DNA of 7,003 nt. It comes from UBA4823 sp034436035 (GTDB taxonomy: Bacteria > Chloroflexota > Anaerolineae > Anaerolineales > UBA4823). A model generated the notes under the pieces. The model worked only from the letters and a program-made list of their open reading frames with translations, did no database searches and was not told the DNA's origin. Within the stretch, counting starts at the first letter, position 1. Each line of letters begins with the position of its first letter. Shown here piece by piece: positions 1 to 5,895 of the stretch. The stretch spans positions 1-7,003 of the forward strand of contig DAOTVW010000191.1 of assembly GCA_034436035.1 (NCBI GenBank), read 5' to 3'. Made by a program: the position numbers and the translations under genes.

Positions 1-2258
1 GCCAATTTCAAACTCAACAACATAAGTTGAATGATGTACTGCAAATAGAAAAAGAACTTATTGTTCAAAAAAACAATTTACAAGAACAACTTACTAAGGT
101 AGAGACCAGATTATTACAGTCCAAAACACAGTATGAGATTCTCGAGCAAAGCGATAATAGCCTTACGGACTATAATCAGGCAGCCCGTTATCTTACGGAA
201 AATTCCCATAAATTTCGGGTATTAGGTGTATTGGGTACAAAACTATTTATACCCGTGGAATATGAAATCCCCGTTGCTGCTATTTTAGGGGAATATACCG
301 ATACGATTTTAGTGGAAAACGATGCCTCGATCAATGCGATCATTGATATTCTTAATCAAGAAAAATTACGGGGTATTTTATTTCCTTGGGTGAATCCTGA
401 TAATCTGTCGCGTGTCCAGCGGAGTGAATTGATCAAACAAGAGGGTGTGATAAGCTGGCTAGATGAATTAATAACAGCCGAAGCTCCTTTTCAAGATGCA
501 ATTCGTGCTTTGTTCAATAATGTGTTATTAGTCAAAGACCGCAGCGTTGTGAAACAAATCCAACCCATAGTTACCAATAACATTACTTTTGTTACCTTGT
601 CTGGTGAAATATATTATCCGAATGGCGTAATAATTAATGCTGGAAATATTGAAGTTGGGAAGCTGCGTCGCCCACGACAGAAATCTGAGCTGCTCCGACA
701 AATCAATGAGCTTGATAAGCAACTTAATGAAATTAATCAAAATTTACTTAGAGTAAAACATCAGCTTGAAGCGAATAGCAAAACCCAAGAGCAAATCCAA
801 AGTGAATTAAGGCTTTTGCAGCAACAAATAGATGGTTTGGAAAAGCGGTCAAGAGACCTGGATATCAATCTTGAACAAAGCCGCTCTCGGAAAGATTGGT
901 TAATGAGAACCAACCAAAAAGAACAAGAAGAATTGCGGCAATTGCTTGCTACCCAAGAAACGATGCACAATCAATTGGATGATGCCTTGCATTCACTTGA
1001 GGAACTCGACTCAACAATAAAACAAAAAAAGGAAGGATTGAGTTTAATCTCTTTAGATGCTTTGATAAGTGAAATAAATCAGTGGGATATATATGTTAAA
1101 ACCGCTCAAAAAACGATAGCAGATAGCCACCGCCGCTATGCGGATAAGCGTGAACAATTAAAGCGGCTGCAAAATTCAATTGATACACTTATCCAACGGG
1201 AAAAAGATACAAGAGATTTGATATCTGGCGCAGAGGAAGAAATAATAAAAAACCAGAATGAAAAAGATGGATTTGAAAAGCTGAAACTGGATATACAAAA
1301 TCGCATGCAGCCACTCGAAGATTCCGTATCAGAACAATCGAGCGTGGTAGAAAAGAATAACTCAGAGATACATCGTTTACAGGCTAATCTGATCCAACTC
1401 GAACAAAAATTCGCCCAAGCCCGTATTTTACTCACTCGACAACAAGAACGTTTCGAGACCTTACGGAAGAGGATAGAGGAAGATTTTGGGTTAGTTGCAT
1501 TTGAATATGATGAGACGATCACTGGCCCGACTCCATTACCCATTGAAGGGATGGTGGAGAAGTTACCCGTTGTAACCGAAATAAGCGAAGATTTGGAAGA
1601 AAATATCAAGCGTTATCGATCTCAACTTAAACGATTTGGTCCTATTAATCAAGAGGCGAAATTGGAGTACGACGAGGTAAAAGAACGTTATCAGTTCCTA
1701 TTGGAGCAGATCGCGGACCTCGAAAAAGCAGAGGATGACATTCGCCAAATTATCAATGAGCTTGATCTAACCATGCAACATGATTTCAAAACCACTTTTG
1801 AATTAGTTGCCGAAGAGTTCAAATTGATTTTTAGCCGTCTATTTTCGGGTGGCAATGCTCGATTGATCCTAACGGACAGCGATGATTTAACGCAAGCAGG
1901 AATTGAAATTGAAGCTAGGTTACCAGGAAAGAGAACCCAAGGGCTTTCCTTATTATCTGGTGGTGAACGTAGTTTGACTGCGGTCGCATTAATCTTCGCT
2001 TTGTTGAAAATATCCCCAACACCATTTTGTGTATTAGATGAAGTGGATGCGATGCTCGATGAAGCGAATGTCGGTCGTTTTCGGGACTTATTAGAAGAGC
2101 TTAGCGAGAATACTCAATTCATCATTGTTACCCATAATCGAAACACGGTACAAGTTGCAGATGTCGTTTATGGAGTAACCATGGGAAGAGATTCAACCAG
2201 TCAGGTAATTAGCCTGCGATTAGATGAAATTGATCAGGTTATCCAAGAGAATGAATAA
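1..2258 (+). CDS. smc: Chromosome partition protein SMC, C-terminal portion (5' truncated by window edge)
   Basis: SMC is a cytoplasmic ATPase that, with ScpA/ScpB, loops and condenses the chromosome for segregation. The frame is open from base 3 with no stop, so the TTG at 27 is not a real start; about 750 residues are present of the roughly 1,190 usual for the family. Numbering from the codon at 27: residues about 42-230 form the hinge (GVLG near its start, a PNGVI segment near its end). Residues about 235-540 are charged, Gln/Glu/Leu-rich heptad coiled coil. Residues about 550-735 are the C-terminal ATPase lobe, with the ABC signature LSGGERS at 643-649, Walker B ending VLDE (D671, catalytic E672), the D-loop LDEAN at 677-681 and the H-loop TH (H703). 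The N-terminal Walker A lobe lies off the left edge. The gene stops at TAA 2256-2258 and converges on the foldase gene with a hairpin between them. The identification is firm; the species is not. Confidence 0.97.
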   Translation, partial: QFQTQQHKLNDVLQIEKELIVQKNNLQEQLTKVETRLLQSKTQYEILEQSDNSLTDYNQAARYLTENSHKFRVLGVLGTKLFIPVEYEIPVAAILGEYTDTILVENDASINAIIDILNQEKLRGILFPWVNPDNLSRVQRSELIKQEGVISWLDELITAEAPFQDAIRALFNNVLLVKDRSVVKQIQPIVTNNITFVTLSGEIYYPNGVIINAGNIEVGKLRRPRQKSELLRQINELDKQLNEINQNLLRVKHQLEANSKTQEQIQSELRLLQQQIDGLEKRSRDLDINLEQSRSRKDWLMRTNQKEQEELRQLLATQETMHNQLDDALHSLEELDSTIKQKKEGLSLISLDALISEINQWDIYVKTAQKTIADSHRRYADKREQLKRLQNSIDTLIQREKDTRDLISGAEEEIIKNQNEKDGFEKLKLDIQNRMQPLEDSVSEQSSVVEKNNSEIHRLQANLIQLEQKFAQARILLTRQQERFETLRKRIEEDFGLVAFEYDETITGPTPLPIEGMVEKLPVVTEISEDLEENIKRYRSQLKRFGPINQEAKLEYDEVKERYQFLLEQIADLEKAEDDIRQIINELDLTMQHDFKTTFELVAEEFKLIFSRLFSGGNARLILTDSDDLTQAGIEIEARLPGKRTQGLSLLSGGERSLTAVALIFALLKISPTPFCVLDEVDAMLDEANVGRFRDLLEELSENTQFIIVTHNRNTVQVADVVYGVTMGRDSTSQVISLRLDEIDQVIQENE

Positions 2259-2259
2259 A

Positions 2260-2287
2260 AAGGGTTGCTTGAAAATAAGCAACCCTT
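2260..2287 (-). terminator. Intrinsic terminator between convergent smc and foldase genes
   Basis: A perfect 11-bp stem pairs 2260-2270 with 2277-2287 around a 6-nt loop (GAAAAT). Read on the minus strand the stem is followed at once by a T-rich run (TTTTATT), the standard intrinsic terminator layout for the leftward foldase gene, which ends at 2311. On the plus strand the stem begins 2 bp after the smc stop codon, but the following bases (CAAAGTAATT) are a poor T-tract. It may still weaken rightward read-through, so it probably serves both genes, more strongly the leftward one. Confidence 0.85.
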
Positions 2288-2310
2288 CAAAGTAATTCAA
2301 TGATATTTCT

Positions 2311-3735
2311 TTAAGGGGTAGGTTGGGGTGTCTCCTGTACCTGTGGAACAGTTTGTTGTTGCTGTTGGGCAAGCTGAACGATTTCGTCCATGGCTTGTTG
2401 TAGATCAGTTGGAATGGTTGGAGTAGTGGGTACCCGATTTTTCCAGGTATCATCAATGGTGATGGTTGCCTTGCTATGAATTTCCGATAGCCATTCTTGG
2501 AATTTATTGGCTTTCAATTGTTCAAATTCACTTTGTGAAAGTGTGCGCAGTTCATGCCCTAAGACCTGAATTATGTGGTAACCATATTGGGTTTTAACTG
2601 GTTGACTGATTTCACCAATTTTCAGGTTGAAAGCAGCATCTTCAAATTCCTTTACCATCATTCCATGATAAAACCATCCTAAATCGCCGCCATTGTCCTT
2701 GTTGCTGTTGTCGATTGAATATTCTGCGGCTAGTTTCGTCCAATCTTCCCCATTATTAAGTTTTGCTAACACTTCCTTAGCTGTGGTTTCATCTTTGACT
2801 AAGATATGCCGTGCCCATACCATATCTTGTTCGGGGGTTAGCTTCAATTCCTCTGCAATCGCTTGCTGCATTTTTTCATAAAGGATTTGGTTGTAGACGA
2901 TCTTCCGTAACTCTTGTTCAGAAAATTGGATTTGATCCTGGTAACTTTTCAGTAAATTCTGATAGTCTTTTTGGAAAGCTTCCTTTGTGTAAGCGGTAGC
3001 AGTCGCGGTTGGACCTTCAGTCGGTGACTCAGTCGGTGTTGCGGTTGCAGTTTCTATAACTGTTGTAGGAGATGCTTGCAGGGTTGCAGAGAGAGATTGT
3101 GTTGCAGTTGCGGTGGGCAAAGGAGTAGCGGTAGTTGTTGGTGTGGGGGAAACCAAAGCATATTGTGTTGGAGAAAGAGTGGAGGTTGCTTTGGGTTCAA
3201 TAGTCGGTTGGGTTGTTGGCGTCCCGTTCGGGAAGAATTGGAATGCCTCCTGAATTTTTTGATCAATTTCTGCATCACTGACGGTGATATTGCGCTTTTT
3301 TGCTTCCTGTTCCAATAGCGCATTATCAATCATTTGATTCAGAACTTGTTCACCAACAACTGTAGGGCTGAGTTGTTGTTCAATTTGCTGGAGTTGAGCT
3401 GCGTAATATGCAGTATAACCACTTTCCGTGCCATAAATTTGGGATATAAGTTGATAATTTTGGATGATATTGGCTGCTTGATTTATCATCCGCTGGCGGG
3501 TATAACGCACCAATCCCTGCCAATCTTTGGTGGAGATTTTTTGACCGTTCACTACTGCTACCGGACGAATTTTGCTTAAATATGTTTGGTCTAAAATACC
3601 ATAACCGACCACTAAAACTACCAATGTGATTGCAATAATGCTCCCGATCAGAACAATACGGCTGGTACGTTTTTCCCGTTCGAGACGTGCTAAATGTTTT
3701 TTACTTTGTAGAGATAATTTTGGATTTCTTGCCAT
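2311..3735 (-). CDS. Membrane-anchored parvulin-type peptidyl-prolyl cis-trans isomerase (PrsA/SurA-like foldase)
   Basis: A 474-residue predicted extracytoplasmic foldase that would catalyse prolyl cis-trans isomerisation and assist folding of exported proteins. Order of parts: basic cytoplasmic N-terminus (1-26), one membrane helix (about 27-48, VLIGSIIAITLVVLVVGYGI), a SurA_N-like helical chaperone region (about 60-165 and 250-305) split by a Thr/Pro-rich insert of about 80 residues, the parvulin domain (about 307-396) with its conserved histidines (WARHIL, H310; GYHII, H387), and a Gln/Pro-rich tail. There is no lipobox and no cysteine anywhere, so it is anchored by the helix and not as a PrsA-type lipoprotein. 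The ATG at 3735 is preferred over an in-frame TTG at 3747 because GAGGG lies 5 nt upstream of the ATG. It follows rpsR by about 90 bp on the same strand, with a long hairpin in the gap, and ends before a strong terminator. The domain identity is confident; specific clients are unknown. Confidence 0.93.
   Translation of the reverse strand: MARNPKLSLQSKKHLARLEREKRTSRIVLIGSIIAITLVVLVVGYGILDQTYLSKIRPVAVVNGQKISTKDWQGLVRYTRQRMINQAANIIQNYQLISQIYGTESGYTAYYAAQLQQIEQQLSPTVVGEQVLNQMIDNALLEQEAKKRNITVSDAEIDQKIQEAFQFFPNGTPTTQPTIEPKATSTLSPTQYALVSPTPTTTATPLPTATATQSLSATLQASPTTVIETATATPTESPTEGPTATATAYTKEAFQKDYQNLLKSYQDQIQFSEQELRKIVYNQILYEKMQQAIAEELKLTPEQDMVWARHILVKDETTAKEVLAKLNNGEDWTKLAAEYSIDNSNKDNGGDLGWFYHGMMVKEFEDAAFNLKIGEISQPVKTQYGYHIIQVLGHELRTLSQSEFEQLKANKFQEWLSEIHSKATITIDDTWKNRVPTTPTIPTDLQQAMDEIVQLAQQQQQTVPQVQETPQPTP
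2990..3231 (-). repeat. Low-complexity Thr/Pro/Ala-rich coding segment inside the foldase gene
   Basis: Residues about 168-248 of the foldase are roughly one third threonine with many prolines, in degenerate units such as TATATPTESPTEGPT. At the DNA level this gives imperfect short repeats, for example CAGTCGGTG twice near 3015-3040. The segment sits between two helices of the N-terminal chaperone region, so it is probably an unfolded, surface-exposed linker that can vary in length between strains. Thr/Pro-rich linkers of this kind are familiar in exported proteins of Chloroflexota and similar bacteria; glycosylation is possible but not shown. Confidence 0.8.
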
Positions 3736-3755
3736 AATGACCCTCAAAAAGCAGA

Positions 3756-3810
3756 ATTAACCTGCGGATCATGAACTATCCAGAGATAAAGTTCAAACCC
3801 GCAGGTTAGT
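3756..3810 (-). other. Long imperfect hairpin between rpsR and the foldase gene
   Basis: A perfect 10-bp inverted repeat, TAACCTGCGG at 3758-3767 with CCGCAGGTTA at 3799-3808, encloses a 31-nt interior. The interior itself can pair: GAAC 3773-3776 with GTTC 3791-3794, and TATC 3777-3780 with GATA 3785-3788, around a CAGA loop. The whole element fits between the rpsR stop (3825) and the foldase ribosome-binding site (about 3741-3745). On the minus strand it is followed by AATTCTGCTTTTT, a weak and displaced T-run, so it could be a leaky terminator or attenuator, an mRNA-stability or processing element, or both. The base pairing is directly visible; the function is inference. Confidence 0.6.
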
Positions 3811-3824
3811 GAAGACAATAATCA

Positions 3825-4094
3825 TCAATCGAGCATTTCGCCAGTAAACTGCAGCAATGCTAGATGACGAGCTCTTTTAATCGCTTTGGCTAATTCGCGT
3901 TGATGACGAGCGCAAGTGCCAGTTTGACGGCGCGGACGAATCTTTCCATCCTCGCTCACAAAACGGCGCAGGATGTCAACTCGCTTGTAGTCGATCACTG
4001 CATTGTGATCGGTGCAAAACAAGCAAACACGCGGTTGGGTGTAATAACGCCGCCCAGTTTGCTGAACTTCTTCATTTCCTTGATCCGTATTCAC
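3825..4094 (-). CDS. rpsR: 30S ribosomal protein S18
   Basis: S18 (89 residues) binds the platform of the small subunit as a heterodimer with S6. The core with RVDILRRF, the GKIRPRRQTG segment and the C-terminal RARHLALLQF is characteristic. Cysteines C24 and C27 (CLFC) and C61 (TCARHQ), perhaps with H30, mark the zinc-binding-type form of S18. The acidic, Gln-rich first 15 residues are a variable leader. The start codon is GTG at 4092-4094, supported by AGGAG 9 nt upstream. It is the third gene of the rpsF-ssb-rpsR cluster, 28 bp after ssb. The next gene on this strand is a foldase, not rplI (L9), which follows rpsR in many bacteria. Confidence 0.97.
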   Translation of the reverse strand: MNTDQGNEEVQQTGRRYYTQPRVCLFCTDHNAVIDYKRVDILRRFVSEDGKIRPRRQTGTCARHQRELAKAIKRARHLALLQFTGEMLD

Positions 4095-4122
4095 AACTTA
4101 TTACTCCTGTGTGATAGTATTT

Positions 4123-4518
4123 CTAAAATGGATATTCATCCTCAGTCATTTCTTCTACTTCTACCTGACCATTGTTACCATCTTTTTTCTCATCAAGCAT
4201 AATCATTTCGTTGGCAACAATCTCAGTCGAAGTCCTTTTATTTCCGTCATTATCTTCCCAATGACGGGTTTGAAGTCGTCCCTCAATGTAAACTAAACGA
4301 TTCTTGGTTAGAAACTGTTTGCAAATTTCCGCTAAACTGCCCCAGGCTACGATGTTGAACCATTCTGTTTCGGAGTGTTTGTCTCCATCGGCAGTGTTCC
4401 AGGAGCGGCTGGTGGCGATGCTAAAGGTGGTTACGGGTTTACCAGAAGGTGTATAACGCATTTCTGGATCACGCCCTAAACGGCCGATTAACAATACTTT
4501 ATTCAAGCCTCGGGTCAT
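4123..4518 (-). CDS. ssb: Single-stranded DNA-binding protein
   Basis: SSB coats single-stranded DNA in replication, recombination and repair and recruits partner proteins through its C-terminal tip. The protein (131 residues from the chosen start) has a complete OB fold at about 1-108, opening with LNKVLLIGRLGRDPE and including TEWFNIVAWG and YIEGRLQTRHW. Only about 23 residues follow, ending in the acidic tip EDEYPF, a version of the canonical DDDIPF partner-binding motif. The usual long Gly/Gln/Pro-rich linker is nearly absent, so the protein is shorter than most bacterial SSBs. Two adjacent ATGs occur (4521 and 4518). GGAGG at 4524-4528 is only 2 nt from the first but 5 nt from the second, which is why 4518 is chosen; 4521 would add one Met. 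It lies between rpsF (about 46-bp gap) and rpsR (28 bp), probably co-transcribed. Confidence 0.96.
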   Translation of the reverse strand: MTRGLNKVLLIGRLGRDPEMRYTPSGKPVTTFSIATSRSWNTADGDKHSETEWFNIVAWGSLAEICKQFLTKNRLVYIEGRLQTRHWEDNDGNKRTSTEIVANEMIMLDEKKDGNNGQVEVEEMTEDEYPF

Positions 4519-4523
4519 CATTT

Positions 4524-4528
4524 CCTCC
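4524..4528 (-). promoter_or_regulatory. Ribosome-binding site of ssb, deciding between two adjacent ATGs
   Basis: GGAGG on the minus strand lies 5 nt before the ATG at 4516-4518 and only 2 nt before the ATG at 4519-4521. The spacing favours initiation at the second ATG. Confidence 0.7.
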
Positions 4529-4567
4529 GCAATGAACCGTTAATTACTTGTGAGACAGTTCCATTAA

Positions 4568-4849
4568 TCAAACTTGTATAATCGAAAAGCGCATCACCGG
4601 TTCCAGATAACGTAAATTTCGTTCCAATTGCGGAGCAAATCCAGGAGGAATGTTCAGGTTGACTTGCACATACAATCCTTCTGTTTGCTTGTTAATTGGA
4701 TACGCCAGTTTACGCTTTCCCCATTGATCGACCTTTTCAATTTGTCCGCCACTCTCGCTAATCCAGTTTGTCACTTTATTGACTACTTCGGAAAGCGCGC
4801 TTTCGTCCAAATCAGGCCGAGCAACCATAACGAGTTCGTATTTACGCAT
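4568..4849 (-). CDS. rpsF: 30S ribosomal protein S6
   Basis: S6 (93 residues, normal for the family) partners S18 on the platform of the 30S subunit. Diagnostic stretches are the N-terminal RKYELVMVARPDLDE, the central DQWGKRKLAYPINK followed by GLYVQVN, and the C-terminal LERNLRYLEPVMRF. The ATG at 4847-4849 is preceded by a near-perfect Shine-Dalgarno sequence, AAAGGAGG (4855-4862), with 5 nt spacing. There is no long C-terminal Glu- or Ala-rich extension. It is the first gene of the leftward rpsF-ssb-rpsR cluster, with a leader of about 80 nt containing a strong hairpin; see the leader and promoter entries. Confidence 0.97.
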   Translation of the reverse strand: MRKYELVMVARPDLDESALSEVVNKVTNWISESGGQIEKVDQWGKRKLAYPINKQTEGLYVQVNLNIPPGFAPQLERNLRYLEPVMRFSIIQV

Positions 4850-4908
4850 AGATGCCTCCTTTCCACGGGATTGCCTTTAGACCACATAAATGGCTAAAAG
4901 CGGAAAGT

Positions 4909-4929
4909 AAGCCACGCTTTGCGTGGCTT
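4909..4929 (-). promoter_or_regulatory. Hairpin in the rpsF leader (candidate S6:S18 autoregulatory element)
   Basis: A perfect 9-bp stem, AAGCCACGC/GCGTGGCTT (4909-4917 with 4921-4929), has a 3-nt loop. Because AAGCCA is partly duplicated (minus strand AAGCCAAGCCACGC), the outer arm can also pair in a shifted register with a 5-nt bulge. In the rpsF mRNA direction the stem is followed by ACTTTCCG, giving an unpaired CCG at 4901-4903. Leaders of rpsF in many bacteria carry an S6:S18-binding structure with a conserved unpaired CCG that allows feedback control. The hairpin is seen directly. Its assignment to that motif is tentative, since I could not draw the complete consensus fold. Confidence 0.4.
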
Positions 4930-4936
4930 GGCTTAT

Positions 4937-4965
4937 ATTTTATCCTATTTTATTCGCTTTGAACA
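4937..4965 (-). promoter_or_regulatory. Possible sigma-70-type promoter for rpsF-ssb-rpsR
   Basis: On the minus strand TGTTCA (4960-4965) and TAAAAT (4937-4942) are separated by 17 bp. The -10 is fair and the -35 matches TTGACA at only three positions. The position fits a leader starting just upstream of the hairpin. Several other A/T-rich hexamers nearby could serve as -10, so the exact placement is uncertain. Confidence 0.35.
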
Positions 4966-4995
4966 GGAAGAAAATAATCTTGTTTTTCCTTCTGC

Positions 4996-5024
4996 TTGAC
5001 GTTGATAGGGATAATGGGTATGAT
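4996..5024 (+). promoter_or_regulatory. Sigma-70-type promoter for the AMMECR1-domain gene
   Basis: TTGACG (4996-5001, 5 of 6 match to TTGACA) is followed after exactly 17 bp by TATGAT (5019-5024, 5 of 6 match to TATAAT). Predicted transcription would begin near 5031. That leaves about 23 nt before the ATG at 5054 and almost nothing before the upstream GTG at 5039, supporting the ATG start. Confidence 0.7.
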
Positions 5025-5044
5025 TATTTTAATCCTAAGTGATC

Positions 5045-5048
5045 GAGG
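5045..5048 (+). promoter_or_regulatory. Ribosome-binding site deciding the AMMECR1 start
   Basis: GAGG followed by AAGAA places the ATG at 5054 at 5 nt spacing. Nothing comparable precedes the in-frame GTG at 5039. Confidence 0.65.
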
Positions 5049-5053
5049 AAGAA

Positions 5054-5623
5054 ATGGATGATGTTTATTTAACAGAAGCTGAAAAACAATATCTTCTCAA
5101 AGTAGCACGACGGGCATTGGAAGACTATTTCGGAATTCCAGCGCGGGAGACATTGCCTCCTCCATCTAAGAGGCTTCTTGAACCAGGCGCGACATTTGTA
5201 ACTTTAACAATTGATGGACAATTACGCGGCTGTATCGGTGCGCTGGAAGCATATCAACCTTTAGTAGATGACGTGCGTGAACATGCATTGGCTGCAGCAC
5301 TCCAGGACTATCGCTTTCCTCCCTTGACCGCTGAAGAACTCCCGCGAGTAAAAATAGAAATTTCACGTTTGACCAAACCAGAACGTTTGGAATACCATCA
5401 TCCATTAGAATTAGCAAAACGTATTCGGCCAGGTATTGATGGTGTTGTTTTGCAATGGCGAGGTCGCCGCGCAACGTTTTTGCCGCAGGTTTGGGAAAAG
5501 ATACCTTCCCCCGAGGAATTTTTAGATCATCTTTGCATGAAGATGATGGTCGATCCGCATCTTTGGCGAAAGACGATGTTGGATGTTTTTACCTATCAAG
5601 TGGAAGAATTTCACGAAGAATGA
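5054..5623 (+). CDS. AMMECR1-domain protein
   Basis: A 189-residue soluble protein made almost entirely of one AMMECR1 domain, of the group often called AmmeMemoRadiSam system protein A. Family hallmarks are the LRGCIG motif (residues 57-62), a FPPLTAEELP segment followed by VKIEIS, the GIDGVVLQWRGR strand pair, and FLPQVWEKIPSPEEFL with the later LCMKM. The molecular function of the family is not established; in many prokaryotes it sits with a Memo-like protein and a radical SAM enzyme, neither of which is present in this window. The start is ATG at 5054, with GAGG 5 nt upstream inside GAGGAAGAA; the in-frame GTG at 5039 would add five residues but has no ribosome-binding site. It is divergent from rpsF and ends only 3 bp from the convergent PII-like gene, with no hairpin terminator between. 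Confidence 0.93.
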   Translation: MDDVYLTEAEKQYLLKVARRALEDYFGIPARETLPPPSKRLLEPGATFVTLTIDGQLRGCIGALEAYQPLVDDVREHALAAALQDYRFPPLTAEELPRVKIEISRLTKPERLEYHHPLELAKRIRPGIDGVVLQWRGRRATFLPQVWEKIPSPEEFLDHLCMKMMVDPHLWRKTMLDVFTYQVEEFHEE

Positions 5624-5626
5624 TCA

Positions 5627-5893
5627 TTACACTTGGATAAATTGAGCAACATTTAACACAAAAATGGTTGCTCGCCGAATAGCGCTCTCTTCAGGGTTTG
5701 TGGTATTCTCGCGAATAATTTTTAACGCTTGCTCGACTTTATCATCAGCTACTCCGATCATCAACGTCGTTGACCCTTTGCGCAGGAATCCACCTGTCGA
5801 TGCTATCTGGGTTACTCGAAAATCCTCTGCAATTAATGCCTGGCAGACTGAATCATTATCAATATCTCTAATAATAGCAATGATGAGTTTCAT
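5627..5893 (-). CDS. Short PII-like protein of the cyclic-di-AMP receptor (DarA/PstA, DUF970) family
   Basis: An 88-residue protein with a ferredoxin-like PII fold. Such proteins form trimers, and DarA/PstA of Firmicutes binds cyclic-di-AMP at the subunit interfaces. The N-terminus MKLIIAIIRDIDND and the segment FRVTQIASTGGFLRKGSTTLMIGV (residues 25-48) closely match the family, with R26, T28, the GGFL run and G47 in the expected places; as I recall the family, the residue at 41 is usually Asn but here is Ser. The end ATIFVLNVAQFIQV matches the C-terminal strand. The middle is short: the flexible B-loop and its following strand (about residues 65-75), which bring the family to about 107-110 residues, are mostly missing. 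GAGGAG lies 8 nt before the ATG at 5893. It is the second gene of a two-gene unit, starting 2 bp after its paralogue ends. The family call is strong; c-di-AMP binding is inferred. Confidence 0.88.
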   Translation of the reverse strand: MKLIIAIIRDIDNDSVCQALIAEDFRVTQIASTGGFLRKGSTTLMIGVADDKVEQALKIIRENTTNPEESAIRRATIFVLNVAQFIQV

Positions 5894-5895
5894 AA

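Noticed and set aside
27..29. TTG as a start codon for the SMC fragment
   Set aside because: The frame is open to the left edge with no stop, and hinge-proximal coiled coil continues through this point, so it is an internal leucine codon.
1136..1609. A 157-codon minus-strand open frame inside smc, rich in Ser, Phe and Cys
   Set aside because: It is the antisense of a coiled-coil coding region with strongly constrained plus-strand codons. The product looks like an antisense translation, and no ribosome-binding site or family resemblance is seen.
3736..3747. TTG at 3747 as the foldase start, adding four residues
   Set aside because: It would place the GAGGG ribosome-binding site inside the coding sequence; the ATG at 3735 has ideal spacing.
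3900..4202. A 100-codon plus-strand open frame across rpsR and ssb
   Set aside because: It lies antisense to two certain genes, spans their junction, and has no family resemblance.
4530..4565. A weak inverted repeat between rpsF and ssb (AATGAAC with GTTCCATT)
   Set aside because: It has only 7 pairs with a bulge and a long loop; too weak to call a regulatory structure over the ssb ribosome-binding site.
4909..4945. The 4909-4929 hairpin read as a rightward terminator because of the T-rich bases after it
   Set aside because: No rightward gene lies upstream of it; it sits in the leader of the leftward rpsF transcript, where its position makes more sense.
5039..5053. GTG at 5039 as the AMMECR1 start
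   Set aside because: There is no ribosome-binding site, it lies almost at the predicted transcription start, and the ATG at 5054 has GAGG at 5 nt.
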